Below, piece after piece: positions 42,794 through 52,270 of a stretch of 64,000 nt of DNA. The notes beneath the pieces were generated by a model. It made no database searches. It was not told the origin of the DNA and saw nothing but the letters and a program-made list of their open reading frames with translations. Within the stretch, counting starts at the first letter, position 1, and each line of letters starts with the position of its first letter. The translations under genes and the position numbers were made by a program. The DNA comes from Massilia sp. Root351 (GTDB taxonomy: Bacteria; Pseudomonadota; Gammaproteobacteria; Burkholderiales; Burkholderiaceae_D), in assembly GCF_001425045.1 (NCBI RefSeq), contig NZ_LMDJ01000031.1:570545-634544 (forward strand), written 5' to 3'.

Positions 42794-43849
42794 TCAGGGT
42801 GTGATCGCCACTTTCAAAACGCCATCGCGCTGGTTTGCGAACAGCTCGTAGGCGTGCTCGATCTCATCGAGCTTGAAGCGATGGGTCACCATGGACTCAA
42901 GATTGACGCGTCCGGACGCGACAACGTTCATCAGGCGGCGCATGCGCTGCTTACCGCCTGGGCAAAGCGTGGTCACGATCCGGTGGTCGCCCAATCCGGC
43001 CGCGAAGGCGTCTAGGGGGAGCGAGAGCTTGCCGGAATAGACGCCGAGACTTGACAGGGTTCCGCCCGGTTTGAGGGCGCGCAGGCACTGCTCGAACGTT
43101 GTCTGGGTTCCCAGCGCCTCGATCGCGACGTCGACGCCGCAGCCCCGTGTGAGCCGCATGATTTCTGTCAGCGGATCGGTTTGCGTGTAGTCGATCGTGA
43201 TGTCGGCACCAAGCGCGCGGGCCATGTCGAGTCGCCCCCGCACGCCATCAACAGCGATGATCATGCTGGCACCGCGCAGCTTGGCTCCCGCCGTCGCACA
43301 CAGGCCAATCGGACCCTGAGCGAAAATGACGACGGTATCGCCGATCTTTATGTCGCCGTTTTCGGCACCGCCGAAGCCGGTGCTCATGATGTCCGGACAC
43401 ATCAAGACCTGCTCATCCGTCAGTCCGTCGGGGATCGGTTCGAGATTGCCCATGGCGTAGGGAACCAGAAGATAGTCGGCTTGACAGCCATCGATGGTAT
43501 TGCCGAAGCGCCAACCACCCGCCGCCTTGCCGCCGCATTGTGATGCATGTCCGTCGAGGCATGAGTGGCATTGGCCACAGGGTGTGATGGCGCCGACGAC
43601 CACGCGCTGCCCCACCGTGTACCCTTCAACGCCGGCACCGATTTCGGTTATGAGGCCGACTGGCTCATGGCCGATGGTCCTGCCAGGATCGACGGGAAAC
43701 TCCCCCTTGAGAATGTGCACATCGGTTCCGCAAATCGTTGTCGTGGTGATTTGCACCACAACGCTGCCGGGGCTTGCGACCGGAATCGGTTTGTCGACAA
43801 GCGATATTACGCCCGGTCTAACATACACCGCCGCCTTCATTTTGCGCAT
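42794..43849 (-). CDS. zinc-dependent alcohol dehydrogenase, NADP secondary-alcohol type
   Basis: A 351-aa medium-chain dehydrogenase. Catalytic zinc ligands are C40 (TICGTDVH) and H61-E62 (TIGHEPVG). The cofactor fold has FAQGPIGLCATAGAK. The block FGNTIDGCQADYLLVPYAM and LMCPDIMSTGFGGAENG are characteristic of the Clostridium beijerinckii-type secondary alcohol dehydrogenase group. It interconverts alcohols and ketones or aldehydes. Start at MRKMKAAVYV supported by AAGGAGG. It is divergent from the ATPase gene. Confidence 0.9.
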   Translation of the reverse strand: MRKMKAAVYVRPGVISLVDKPIPVASPGSVVVQITTTTICGTDVHILKGEFPVDPGRTIGHEPVGLITEIGAGVEGYTVGQRVVVGAITPCGQCHSCLDGHASQCGGKAAGGWRFGNTIDGCQADYLLVPYAMGNLEPIPDGLTDEQVLMCPDIMSTGFGGAENGDIKIGDTVVIFAQGPIGLCATAGAKLRGASMIIAVDGVRGRLDMARALGADITIDYTQTDPLTEIMRLTRGCGVDVAIEALGTQTTFEQCLRALKPGGTLSSLGVYSGKLSLPLDAFAAGLGDHRIVTTLCPGGKQRMRRLMNVVASGRVNLESMVTHRFKLDEIEHAYELFANQRDGVLKVAITP

Positions 43850-44163
43850 GGAAGCCTCCTTGTGGACACATGTCATGGTACGCCGCGAGTGCTCCGTGTC
43901 CCGCTGATATGTCGTGCGATTCACCTAAATTTGCACCGCTTGAGATGTTCGATTCGGATCCTGGGACTTAACGATAGGACTGCCGTATGATCAGACTACC
44001 ATTGACGTTCCTCTGCCGCGCGTCACGCATGGACTCACAGGCTTGTTTTGCCTGGAATCCATCGGGATGGTGATCGCGTTTTCGGTAGTGATACGAATTA
44101 TTCGGTTGTGTTTAAGCGAGGAGTCCGAGTGAAAGTCGTTCCCACAGACACTCTAAGCGTGCC
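43850..44163. promoter_or_regulatory. divergent promoter region
   Basis: 314 bp between the dehydrogenase (minus) and the ATPase (plus). AT-richer around 44080-44120 (GTGATACGAATTATTCGGT). Both promoters must lie here; no clear operator is seen. Confidence 0.4.
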
Positions 44164-46863
44164 ATGAATCAACAGGAATGGTCGCAGCATCCTTGGTATG
44201 CGATGGATCCGGCCGCCGCCGTGGAACGATTAGGTAGCAACAGGGAAACCGGGTTGTCTTCTGACACAGCTGCCCGGCGGGCCGTCGAATACGGGCCAAA
44301 CGCGCTGCCGGAGACGGCAAGGCGCTCTACATTGCTGCTTTTTCTGCGCCAGTTTCTCAGCCCGTTAATCTACGTACTGTTCGCTGCGGCTGCGCTGGCC
44401 GCTGGCATGGGCCATTGGGGCGATGCGGTTGTGATCCTCGGTGTGTTGATGGCAAATGCCTTGATTGGCACATACCAGGAAGGCCGCGCCGAGCGCTCGA
44501 TGGCCGCGCTGCGCAAGCTATCGACGTTGCAGGCACGCGTCATACGCGATGGCTGCGAGCTGGCTGTGGCGGCACGCGATCTGGTGCCCGGAGACATCCT
44601 GGTCTTTGTCGCTGGCGACGCAGTCGTGGCGGATGCCCGTCTGCTGGAGGCGTCGGCGTTAGCCGCGGCCGAGGCGACGTTGACCGGTGAGTCCGTTCCA
44701 GTGTCCAAAGCAATTGCATCGCTCCCAGTAGCAACCGGCCTTGCGGATCGGCACAACATGGTGTTTTCGGGGACCTATATCACTGCCGGACGTGCCCGCG
44801 CAATGGTTACGGCAACCGGCGTCCACACCGAGGTGGGAGGTATCGCTCGGTTGACCGAAGGTGCCGAAGAGGCAAAAACACCACTGGAAATGCGCATAGC
44901 CCAGCTCGGTCGCTACCTTGTGGTCGCGGCCTTGGCGCTGTTCGGTTTGGTGATGGCGCTGGGTTTGGCGCGCGGTCTACCGTTCGGCGAAGTCCTGATG
45001 GTCGCAATCAGCCAGATGGTGTCGGTGATACCAGAAGGCCTGCCGGTGGCGATGACGATCGCGCTCGCCGTCGGCATGCAGCATATGGCCGGCAGAGGCG
45101 CCATCATTCGGCGCCTGTCGGCGGTCGAGACGCTGGGTGCAATCACGGTGATATGCAGCGACAAGACGGGTACGCTAACGCGCAATGAGATGACGGTAAG
45201 CGCACTTTGGTTCCCTGGTGGACGGGCCATCGACATTACGGGCGTTGGATATGCACCGGAAGGAGAATTGGTTAGCACTGGCATCGCGCGCTCGTCGACG
45301 GACGTCGAGCTGGCTCAGTTGCTGGAAGCCATCGTGCTTTGCAACGACGCGGAACTCGTCCCACCTGATGACGAATCGGCGCCGTGGACGGTGCTCGGCG
45401 ATCCGACCGAAGCTGCGTTGCTCGTTGTGGCCGCCAAGGCCGGCGTCGAGGCCGGCACCTTACGCCGCAGCCGTCCTCGCATGGCGGAGATCCCCTTTGA
45501 TTCCGACGCGAAGATGATGGCAACCCGGCATGGTGGCACTGCGGGAACAGAAACGATTTACCTCAAGGGGGCGCCCGAGGCGGTATTACGGCTCTGCAGC
45601 CGGGATGGACAAGATGCCCTGCGCGCGGCGCGCGAAGCGGTCGAGAAGATGGCAGGGCGCGCCCTGCGCGTGCTGGCTGTCGCGCGCATCGATGACTGCC
45701 CGCTCGACGCCGTCGCCGGTTTTGACGAACTGGCCGGCCGCGCCACCCTGCTTGGCCTGGTCGGCCAAATCGATCCGCCTCGCGAGGTGGTCAAGTTAGC
45801 GGTGGCGGCGTGCCGCGCGGCAGGCATCCGTACCATTATGGTCACAGGCGATCACAAACTCACAGGACTGGCCATTGCGCGTGAATTGGGGATAGCGTTG
45901 GACGGCGACAGAGGCATTGATGGCGTCGAGTTGGAGCGCATGAACGACGCTGAGCTGTTGAAGGGACTCGAGAACATTGCGGTGTTCGCGCGCGTCCATC
46001 CGGCGCAGAAGCTGCGCATCGTGGCCGCGCTGCAGTCGCGTGGCGATGTCGTCGCCATGACCGGGGACGGGGTCAACGATGCCCCGGCCTTGGCCAGCGC
46101 CGACGTTGGTGTCGCGATGGGCATCACCGGTACCGAAGTGGCGAAGAGCGCGGCGAAGGTTGTCATCACCGATGACAACTTTGCCACGATCGTTGGCGCG
46201 GTCGAACAGGGACGCGTCGTATATCGCAACCTCAAAAAGGTGATCCTGTTCCTGTTCGTCACCTCAGCCGACGAGGTGTTGGTGCTTCTTCTGGCGTTGC
46301 TTGCCGGGTATCCCCTGCCGCTGGCGGCGGTCCAAATATTGTGGATCAACATCGTCACTGAAAGCACATTAACTGTCAACTTGGTGATGGATCCGCCGGG
46401 CGGCGACGAGATGATGGATGCGCCGGTACCGCGCAACGACCGCCTTTTGGACAAAGCCATGCTTTGGCGCATTGCAACGCTAGTGCCGATGGCAGTCGTC
46501 GCCACTTTCGGTTGGTTTGTCTGGCGACTATCCAACGGCGTCCAATACGAGGTAGTCCGGACCGAGACCTTCACTATTCTGGCGCTATGCCAGTGGTTCA
46601 ATGTCCTAAATTGCCAATCGGCGTCGCATTCCGCCTTAACGTTCGGCATCCTGCGTAATCGCTGGCTGATAGGCGGTTTGGCGCTGAGCATTGTGCTGCA
46701 GGGAGCCGTCCTATACTGGCCGCCGCTGACTGCATTGTTCCACATTGTGCCTATTCCGCCCGCCGATTTGTTGCCACTCGTGGCGTTGGCTAGCTGCGTG
46801 TTATGGGGCGAAGAGTTGCGAAAATGGGCCACACGCATGCGGGGCAAGCCGCCTGCGCAATAG
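44164..46863 (+). CDS. P2-type cation-transporting ATPase, calcium-like
   Basis: An 899-aa membrane pump. Cation-ATPase N domain (HPWYAMDPAAAVERLGSNRE), actuator motif LTGESVPVS near residue 174, phosphorylation site D333 in CSDKTGTLTRNEM, nucleotide-binding domain, hinge MTGDGVNDAPAL and C-terminal helices with LPLAAVQILWINIVTES. PEGLP in TM4 (VIPEGLPVAMTIALAV) is the ion-site motif of P2A/P2B pumps. Absence of N-terminal CxxC metal domains excludes P1B heavy-metal pumps. Probably exports Ca2+ or Mn2+; PacL/LMCA1-like. Confidence 0.92.
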   Translation: MNQQEWSQHPWYAMDPAAAVERLGSNRETGLSSDTAARRAVEYGPNALPETARRSTLLLFLRQFLSPLIYVLFAAAALAAGMGHWGDAVVILGVLMANALIGTYQEGRAERSMAALRKLSTLQARVIRDGCELAVAARDLVPGDILVFVAGDAVVADARLLEASALAAAEATLTGESVPVSKAIASLPVATGLADRHNMVFSGTYITAGRARAMVTATGVHTEVGGIARLTEGAEEAKTPLEMRIAQLGRYLVVAALALFGLVMALGLARGLPFGEVLMVAISQMVSVIPEGLPVAMTIALAVGMQHMAGRGAIIRRLSAVETLGAITVICSDKTGTLTRNEMTVSALWFPGGRAIDITGVGYAPEGELVSTGIARSSTDVELAQLLEAIVLCNDAELVPPDDESAPWTVLGDPTEAALLVVAAKAGVEAGTLRRSRPRMAEIPFDSDAKMMATRHGGTAGTETIYLKGAPEAVLRLCSRDGQDALRAAREAVEKMAGRALRVLAVARIDDCPLDAVAGFDELAGRATLLGLVGQIDPPREVVKLAVAACRAAGIRTIMVTGDHKLTGLAIARELGIALDGDRGIDGVELERMNDAELLKGLENIAVFARVHPAQKLRIVAALQSRGDVVAMTGDGVNDAPALASADVGVAMGITGTEVAKSAAKVVITDDNFATIVGAVEQGRVVYRNLKKVILFLFVTSADEVLVLLLALLAGYPLPLAAVQILWINIVTESTLTVNLVMDPPGGDEMMDAPVPRNDRLLDKAMLWRIATLVPMAVVATFGWFVWRLSNGVQYEVVRTETFTILALCQWFNVLNCQSASHSALTFGILRNRWLIGGLALSIVLQGAVLYWPPLTALFHIVPIPPADLLPLVALASCVLWGEELRKWATRMRGKPPAQ

Positions 46864-46993
46864 GTGGCATCGATACGGTGATTTGCAACGAGAACTGATC
46901 TACTTTGCCGCATAATTTGCGCACGAAACGTGGCTTCGTATAGGTCACGATCCTGCGAGTGACCTGGGAAATCGGCGTATTCGACGCTGGCAC

Positions 46994-47150
46994 ATGCGCG
47001 ACCAGGTTCCACTGAGAGAAATTGCCAGGCGCTTGCGCATCGCCCGAGACTGTGTCCGATGCAATGTGCGCCCGGAAACCATAGCGCGTGCCTACGCTGA
47101 GCGGCGCTCCAGCCGCAACATCGACAACTACGCGTTCCAGGTTTTTGGCA
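46994..47150 (+). pseudogene. IS21 IstA-like remnant
   Basis: About 50 codons reading VPLREIARRLRIARDCVRCN and RRSSRNIDNYAFQ, matching the N-terminal helix-turn-helix and following segment of IstA (SIREIARRLGISRNTVRRYL). No further transposase sequence follows. Decayed. Confidence 0.5.
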
Positions 47151-47589
47151 CTGCTCAAGCCTGCGGCGGCGCGATCACGCAAGCAGCGGCGCACGCTGAA
47201 ACAGATCATGGGTACTTGGAGGACCTGGGGTTTGAGGGGCTAACGATAGGGGCGCGGAGATCGCAAGGGTGCGACGAGAGCGTCAAGCTGAAGATCGGTC
47301 CCGCGAGTAACGAACAGTGCAGCCGCTTCGTCAGCGCGCGACACGCCACAACACGCGATCAGCAGCGCGTTTCGTCGCCGTCAACAAAAGTCTATTTTGG
47401 CGCGCTTGCTGTGCCCCCTCGTTGCGGCGCAGATTCATTCGGTGTTCGGCGCCGCGCGTGCGGTACGCGGTGCCCGCGTGGCGGTCGCGCAGCGCATGTC
47501 GGGCGATGCGCCGTACGCCTGGCACCTTCCGCGCAAGCCTGCCAGGATAGGCGTACACTGGCGCCATGCAATGGGCGGAGGAGATCGCC

Positions 47590-47904
47590 ATGGAAGAGAT
47601 TGACCCCAGCCAGACTTTTGACGGTCTCCCCCTCACTGTGGAGCAGGATGCGGCCATCCGGCACTACATCTTGCAATGCCGGCGCAATCGTCGCCCCATC
47701 GATGCGAAGGAGTTGACCGCGATGCTCAAGGATATGCTGGATCCGCCAGCCGATGGCGAGCCGGATGACTTCTTCACCCACGCTGTCGAGCATGTCGTTG
47801 CCGCCGAGCGCGCTGCTGCCTCGGTGGACGAGGCCATGAATCCGATCGAGGCGTGCGAGGAGCGCAATGCCGCCATGGAATCGGAGGCGATGAAGGGGAG
47901 CTAG
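47590..47904 (+). CDS. hypothetical protein with PSQTFDGLPL start
   Basis: A 104-aa acidic helical protein (MEEIDPSQTFDGLPLTVEQD ...). The start was placed at 47590 rather than 47566 because GGAGGAG lies 6 bases upstream. Its first ~17 codons and leader are copied at 32689-32760. No family recognised. Confidence 0.6.
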   Translation: MEEIDPSQTFDGLPLTVEQDAAIRHYILQCRRNRRPIDAKELTAMLKDMLDPPADGEPDDFFTHAVEHVVAAERAAASVDEAMNPIEACEERNAAMESEAMKGS

Positions 47905-47977
47905 GCGCGAAGCTGGCGCCTCGGTTGCCGGCGGGCGCTTCGTGCATGCGCCGAACCGACGAGGCATCGCAGTGGCA

Positions 47978-48083
47978 AGGGCAGATACGCCTTGGTGCGG
48001 CGTTTGCCGACAAGGCGGATGACGAGGTGGCTGCAGTAGCGCACGCCATCCATGCCCATTCCAGTTCCTTGTGATGTTCCGAA
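47978..48083 (-). pseudogene. ~100-bp fragment of the sbcC-like gene
   Basis: The segment matches 51920-52022 of the SbcC-like gene almost base for base (GTGCGGCGTTTGCCG, GTAGCGCACGCCATCCAT, CATTCCAGTTCCTTGTG). In the parent it encodes ENHKELEWAMDGVRYRSH and the following residues. One base is lost after the ELEWA codons. The orientation is the same as the parent. Confidence 0.75.
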
Positions 48084-48084
48084 A

Positions 48085-48378
48085 CTAGGAGCGAACGTGA
48101 ATACTGTTCCAACTTTCGCCGCTATCTTCAGAAATATCGACGGTCTCGACGGTGCGCAGTCCAGTATTATCCACACCCTTGGGCTCGGCGTGATTGGTTC
48201 CTACTACTGCGGTGCCGGTGGGGCTGAGCATCGAGAAACAGACAGTCTCCCCGGTGTCGTTAGCGATCTGTTGCACGACGGCTCGAACCACTTCATGTGA
48301 ACCGGCCATATCTGCCGTCCGCTGAAATTCGCCTTCGTAGGCTTCACCCGCTTGCGTGTACCTGTACATGATTGTCAT
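48085..48378 (-). CDS. hypothetical protein
   Basis: A 97-aa acidic protein (MTIMYRYTQAGEAYEGEFQR ... ISEDSGESW) with moderate GC. A second methionine at 48369 is an alternative start. No family recognised; frame composition looks genuine. Confidence 0.5.
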   Translation of the reverse strand: MTIMYRYTQAGEAYEGEFQRTADMAGSHEVVRAVVQQIANDTGETVCFSMLSPTGTAVVGTNHAEPKGVDNTGLRTVETVDISEDSGESWNSIHVRS

Positions 48379-48461
48379 CGTCCACTCCAGTGTCGGCCGC
48401 CGGCCGGGTCGGGGTGCCGATCGGCACCAGGTTCGTTTCCCTGCAAACCGTTCATGCGGGA

Positions 48462-49007
48462 TTATCCTTCGTTCCCGATCTCAAACGGCATGGTTTTATA
48501 GCCCACGTAAAGCGGATGCTTCGGTGTTCTATCCTTATTCAACTTCAGCGGATGCGGCTTGATGCCAATGTCTCTCAGCAGCTGCAATACCGCCTGGCCA
48601 CGCCCGCCGAGGGTGCCGGACTCACTCCACCCACAAACCACGACCGATGCGCGTCGAGCGGCTCCAAGAATCACGGCGTCGACGTTCTCGCCGACAAGGT
48701 CGAACCCGGCAGCATGTAACGGTCCAAGTTCGTCGGAATCCGGTTCCCGAAAGGCGAATGCGTTGGCAACTTCCAGACCGCCGACAGCGAAGTTAAAGCC
48801 GATCTTCGGCCACATCATCACGCGCTTAAACCGGCGCTCAACGGTCGGATCGTTTTCAACTTCATTCGCGGTGCTCGGATTCATCATCAACAGCAACGCC
48901 GTTGGCAGCGCATCGTCCCATACCCTCCCCAGCAAGTAGCGGTAGACCTCGCAGTCGGAGAAGATTGCGCCGGTCGATCCGGTCAAGGTTTTGACCTCGC
49001 GGCGCAT
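48462..49007 (-). CDS. DUF1643 domain protein
   Basis: A 181-aa protein matching the DUF1643 pattern: YRYLLGRVWDD, LLMMNPSTANEVENDPTVER, VANAFAFREPDSDEL, VVCGWSESGTLGGR and KHPLYVGY at the end. DUF1643 proteins are common on phages and plasmids; the fold resembles nucleic-acid-processing enzymes but activity is unproven. AT-richer than the surroundings. Start MRREVKTL or one codon earlier. Confidence 0.8.
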   Translation of the reverse strand: MRREVKTLTGSTGAIFSDCEVYRYLLGRVWDDALPTALLLMMNPSTANEVENDPTVERRFKRVMMWPKIGFNFAVGGLEVANAFAFREPDSDELGPLHAAGFDLVGENVDAVILGAARRASVVVCGWSESGTLGGRGQAVLQLLRDIGIKPHPLKLNKDRTPKHPLYVGYKTMPFEIGNEG

Positions 49008-49068
49008 CACGATGATTTCCTATAAACGGTTTATACCAATTCTCCTGGTCGGGTAGTTGCAGGGCCGG

Positions 49069-49383
49069 CTATTTCTTGTTCGGATCATGCCCCATCCAGA
49101 CGCAATATTCCCCAGCGCGTTCCTCTGGCAGAACTGCATGCGACTTGACCGCCTTATCCCAATTGCGATCAGAAAGCATCCTGCGCACAGAGGACGCCAC
49201 AGCGCAGAAACTGATGATGAGCGCGACAATCGAAACGAGATCGAAGCTCGGATGATGATACACGACGACCGCGAATGCTACACCACCCGACGTCGCGTTC
49301 GCACACTTCGCGTCGACAAAATACAAGCATGCCACAACGAAAATGCTTATAGACAACGACACATTGATCAAGGGGGTATCCAT
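49069..49383 (-). CDS. small inner-membrane protein
   Basis: A 104-aa protein with two predicted membrane helices (about residues 7-24, VSLSISIFVVACLYF, and 46-65, LVSIVALIISFCAVAS) and a basic cytoplasmic tail. Start MDTPLINVS. Overlaps the end of the upstream gene by 16 bases. Function unknown. Confidence 0.55.
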   Translation of the reverse strand: MDTPLINVSLSISIFVVACLYFVDAKCANATSGGVAFAVVVYHHPSFDLVSIVALIISFCAVASSVRRMLSDRNWDKAVKSHAVLPEERAGEYCVWMGHDPNKK

Positions 49384-49712
49384 AATTTTTCTTGTCCCGC
49401 TGCGCTGTTCAAGAAGAGGCATGCAAACGAGCCGAAATTCGTGCCTCGTAGGCCTGTCGCTCCTTCGTACTTTGTCCGCCTGCTGCGCAACTCGTCGTCA
49501 CGGTTGCAGGCGTCAGGCTCTTGAGGGGAATTCGGCAAGGCCGCGTGCGCGCGCAGCCGTCGTGACAACGCCGACACGTCCAGGCCATGGCTTGCGTAGC
49601 CAAATCGGCGCGCCCGGAAGAACTCCGTGTATTCCGGCGGCTCGTCATGCTCCCACGCCCCCCAGACGTGACGCTCGAGATCGTCAATGCGATAGTAGTT
49701 CAAGAAGTCCAC
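49368..49712 (-). CDS. hypothetical protein
   Basis: A 114-aa protein with acidic, aromatic N terminus (MDFLNYYRIDDLERHVWGAW). The C-terminal half is less protein-like. It may be cotranscribed with the membrane protein. No family recognised. Confidence 0.45.
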   Translation of the reverse strand: MDFLNYYRIDDLERHVWGAWEHDEPPEYTEFFRARRFGYASHGLDVSALSRRLRAHAALPNSPQEPDACNRDDELRSRRTKYEGATGLRGTNFGSFACLFLNSAAGQEKLWIPP

Positions 49713-49832
49713 CGCATGCTCATCAACAACGAAGCCGCACGCGCCTCACGCATCCACTGCACGCAGCAGCTCGCCGGTGGTCACGGGGGCTTGGCAGTGT
49801 CTAATCCCGCGTAGGTGACGGTTTCGGATGTT

Positions 49833-52259
49833 CTAGTTGGCAAATGGTTCCAAGTCGATCACCACGTCTGCCATCTCGGCCAGTTCTGGCGTATGCGAAA
49901 TGAAATACTCCTTGGCGTAGCCACCGATGCGCAGCACCTCGCGTTTCATCGCCATGAAGCGCCGTTTATGTTGCGCGTCGAACGCGCCGTCGGCTTCGTC
50001 GGAGAACAGCGTGGCGCTGCGCCGGCCATCGCCTTGCGCCAAGTACAGCGCCATGGCCCGGGTCAGGCATTCGTTGATCCAGATCCGCTCGCCGCCGCTC
50101 ATTTTTGCGACGCTCTTGGCGCTGCCGCGGTGCGCGTCGTGCACCGTGATGTCGAAGCCCTCGCGCAGTTCGCCCTTGGCGGTGGCCAGCTGGGTCTGGA
50201 GCTGCACCGAAAAGCGCGGGCCGTAGCAGGCCAGGAGCAGCTGGTTGGCCAGCGCCGACAGGGCCGGCCCCGCGTCGTCGATGGCCAGCGCGATGATGCC
50301 GTCATTGCCAAAGGCCTTGGTCAGCAGGGACCAGTCCTCCAGGTGTCGTTCCAGGCGCAGCGACTGGCGTTCCTGCGCTGAGCAGGCTTGGGCTTGCGCG
50401 GCGTGCTGTGTGGCCAGGTCCCATGCCCGGTCCTGTTCGCGCAGGGCACCAAGCTGGGCTTGCTCGGCCAGCTGCAGGCGCGCCTGGGCCTGTTCGCAGT
50501 CGCCGGCCGCGGCCGTGACGAGCCGCTCGTCGAATGCCGGCGGCAGCGCCGCCAGTAGCGCATCGATGCGTTCGGCCACCTGGCTCGGCTGTGCCGCGAA
50601 GTCGCGCCGCCGATGCAGCGTGGCGATCCGGTACTGCTGCTCGGAGTAGGCCTTGTCGTCCTCGGCCCGCTCGGCGGCTGACTGTTCACCATGCGCGGCG
50701 AGGCGGGCCTCGGCATCAGCCAACATGGCGCCGGACTGCGCCAGCGCGTCGCGCCGCGCGGCCTGCCTCTCGCATTGCGCCAGGCGGTCTCGGCTGCGGG
50801 CCAGCCGCGCTTCGGCGGCCCTGGCCGCCAGGCGCGCGCGCGGCACGCCAGCGGCCTGGGGGCGCAGCGATGCGATCTGCTCTGCCAGTGCTGCATGCCG
50901 CGCGTTCAGGCGCGCCACCACCGCTCCGGCGTCCGGCAGCAGCGCGTGGGCCGTATGCGCGTCGGCCAGCAGCTTGCACCCGGCCTGCAGCGCCATGCCG
51001 GCGCAGGGCACCTCGGCCGTCAGCGCGAAGCGCCGCCGCAAGTCCTGTGCCGCCAGCGCCGCTTGGCCGGCTTCGCGTTCGATGGCCGCGCTCTTCGCTT
51101 GCGCCAGCGCCAGGTCTGTGGCCATCCGTTCGCGCCGGGCCAGCGCATCCCGCGCTTCGGCCAGCCGCCGCTCGCGCCGCGCCAAGACGGCCAGCATCAC
51201 GGGTAGCCGCTGCGCTGCGCGCTCTGCTTGGTTGGCCTGTGCCATGGCCGCTTGCAGAGTGGTGCGCTGTGCCCGCAGCGAGGCGAACGTGGTTTCGCGG
51301 CGCGTGGCGCGCTGGGCATGGCGCTGTGTCAGGTCGTCGAGCGCTGCCTGCTCGCGTCCCAGCTCCGTATCAAGCGCCTCGAGGGCGTGTTGCCGTTCGG
51401 TGAGCGCCGCTGTGCGCTCGTCCAGCAGCTGGGCGCGCCGGCCTTCATGGCTGGCGGCGACCGCCTGCTCGGCGCGCAGGGCGGCCAATACGGCGCGCTT
51501 GGCATCCAGCCGCGCGGCGGCGACGTTGCGGTTCTGCCGTCCCAGCTCGGCCTTGGCGGCCGTGTCGCCCAGCGCGTTGCGCTCGGCCGCCAGCCGGGCC
51601 AGTGCTTCCCGCTGCGCCTGCTGGCGCCTGCGGAGGTTCTGCAGGGCGCTGCGCAACAGGCGCACGACCTCGGCCGCGCGCTCGCCGTGCGCACGCACCG
51701 CGTCCAGGCGCAGCAGCTCCGCCAGCAGGTGCTTGATTTCGCCGTTGCGGTAGTTTGATAACTGGCGGCGCTGCTGGGCGGAGAACGCGGTGCTGAAAAA
51801 CGTCGCCGCCGACCCGGCGACGCCTTCCACGCAGCGGCTGTAGGTCTCCATCCTCCCGTCGGACACCGTGCCGTCGGCCAGGCGCACCGGCGTCCAGCCG
51901 CGCTCGCCCAGCTGGTGCAGATAGGCCTCTGTGCGGCGTTTGCCGGCCAGGCGCATGACCAGGTGGCTGCGGTAGCGCACGCCATCCATGGCCCATTCCA
52001 GTTCCTTGTGGTTCTCCGGCAGGTAGACTTCGTCGTAGTAGGAAAACGCGCCCAGTCCGTCGGCGCCGGCGCGCGAGGGCATCACGGGGTAGGGCGTCAT
52101 GTTGTCGAGGATGGTGCTCTTGCCGCGCCCGTTGCGCCCGGTCAGCGCCACCAGCGCCGCGCCGCCGGCCTCCCGCTCGAAGTCGATGGTGATGCGCTCG
52201 CGCCCCAGGCCGTCGCGGATGCCGCAAAAGCCGCTCAAGGATAGTTTCAGGGGGATCAT
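49833..52259 (-). CDS. SbcC/Rad50-like ATPase
   Basis: An 808-aa SMC-like protein. Walker A GRNGRGKST (41-49), a long coiled coil from ~150 to ~650 rich in Ala/Arg/Glu, ABC signature KMSGGERIW, Walker B LFSDEADGAFD, and a final SHTPELAEMADVVIDLE switch. Mid-coil cysteines C419 and C428 in VPCAGMALQAGC differ from the CxxC zinc hook by a longer spacing (Cx8C). With the SbcD-like product 12 bp upstream it forms an exonuclease complex for DNA ends, hairpins or recombination. Start chosen because GGAGAG precedes MIPLKLSL. A 100-bp fragment of this gene is copied at 47978. Confidence 0.9.
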   Translation of the reverse strand: MIPLKLSLSGFCGIRDGLGRERITIDFEREAGGAALVALTGRNGRGKSTILDNMTPYPVMPSRAGADGLGAFSYYDEVYLPENHKELEWAMDGVRYRSHLVMRLAGKRRTEAYLHQLGERGWTPVRLADGTVSDGRMETYSRCVEGVAGSAATFFSTAFSAQQRRQLSNYRNGEIKHLLAELLRLDAVRAHGERAAEVVRLLRSALQNLRRRQQAQREALARLAAERNALGDTAAKAELGRQNRNVAAARLDAKRAVLAALRAEQAVAASHEGRRAQLLDERTAALTERQHALEALDTELGREQAALDDLTQRHAQRATRRETTFASLRAQRTTLQAAMAQANQAERAAQRLPVMLAVLARRERRLAEARDALARRERMATDLALAQAKSAAIEREAGQAALAAQDLRRRFALTAEVPCAGMALQAGCKLLADAHTAHALLPDAGAVVARLNARHAALAEQIASLRPQAAGVPRARLAARAAEARLARSRDRLAQCERQAARRDALAQSGAMLADAEARLAAHGEQSAAERAEDDKAYSEQQYRIATLHRRRDFAAQPSQVAERIDALLAALPPAFDERLVTAAAGDCEQAQARLQLAEQAQLGALREQDRAWDLATQHAAQAQACSAQERQSLRLERHLEDWSLLTKAFGNDGIIALAIDDAGPALSALANQLLLACYGPRFSVQLQTQLATAKGELREGFDITVHDAHRGSAKSVAKMSGGERIWINECLTRAMALYLAQGDGRRSATLFSDEADGAFDAQHKRRFMAMKREVLRIGGYAKEYFISHTPELAEMADVVIDLEPFAN

Positions 52260-52270
52260 GGTGCTCTCCT

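Noticed and set aside
45852..47012. 386-codon minus-strand frame opposite the ATPase
   Set aside because: Low-complexity Ser/Thr/Arg shadow.
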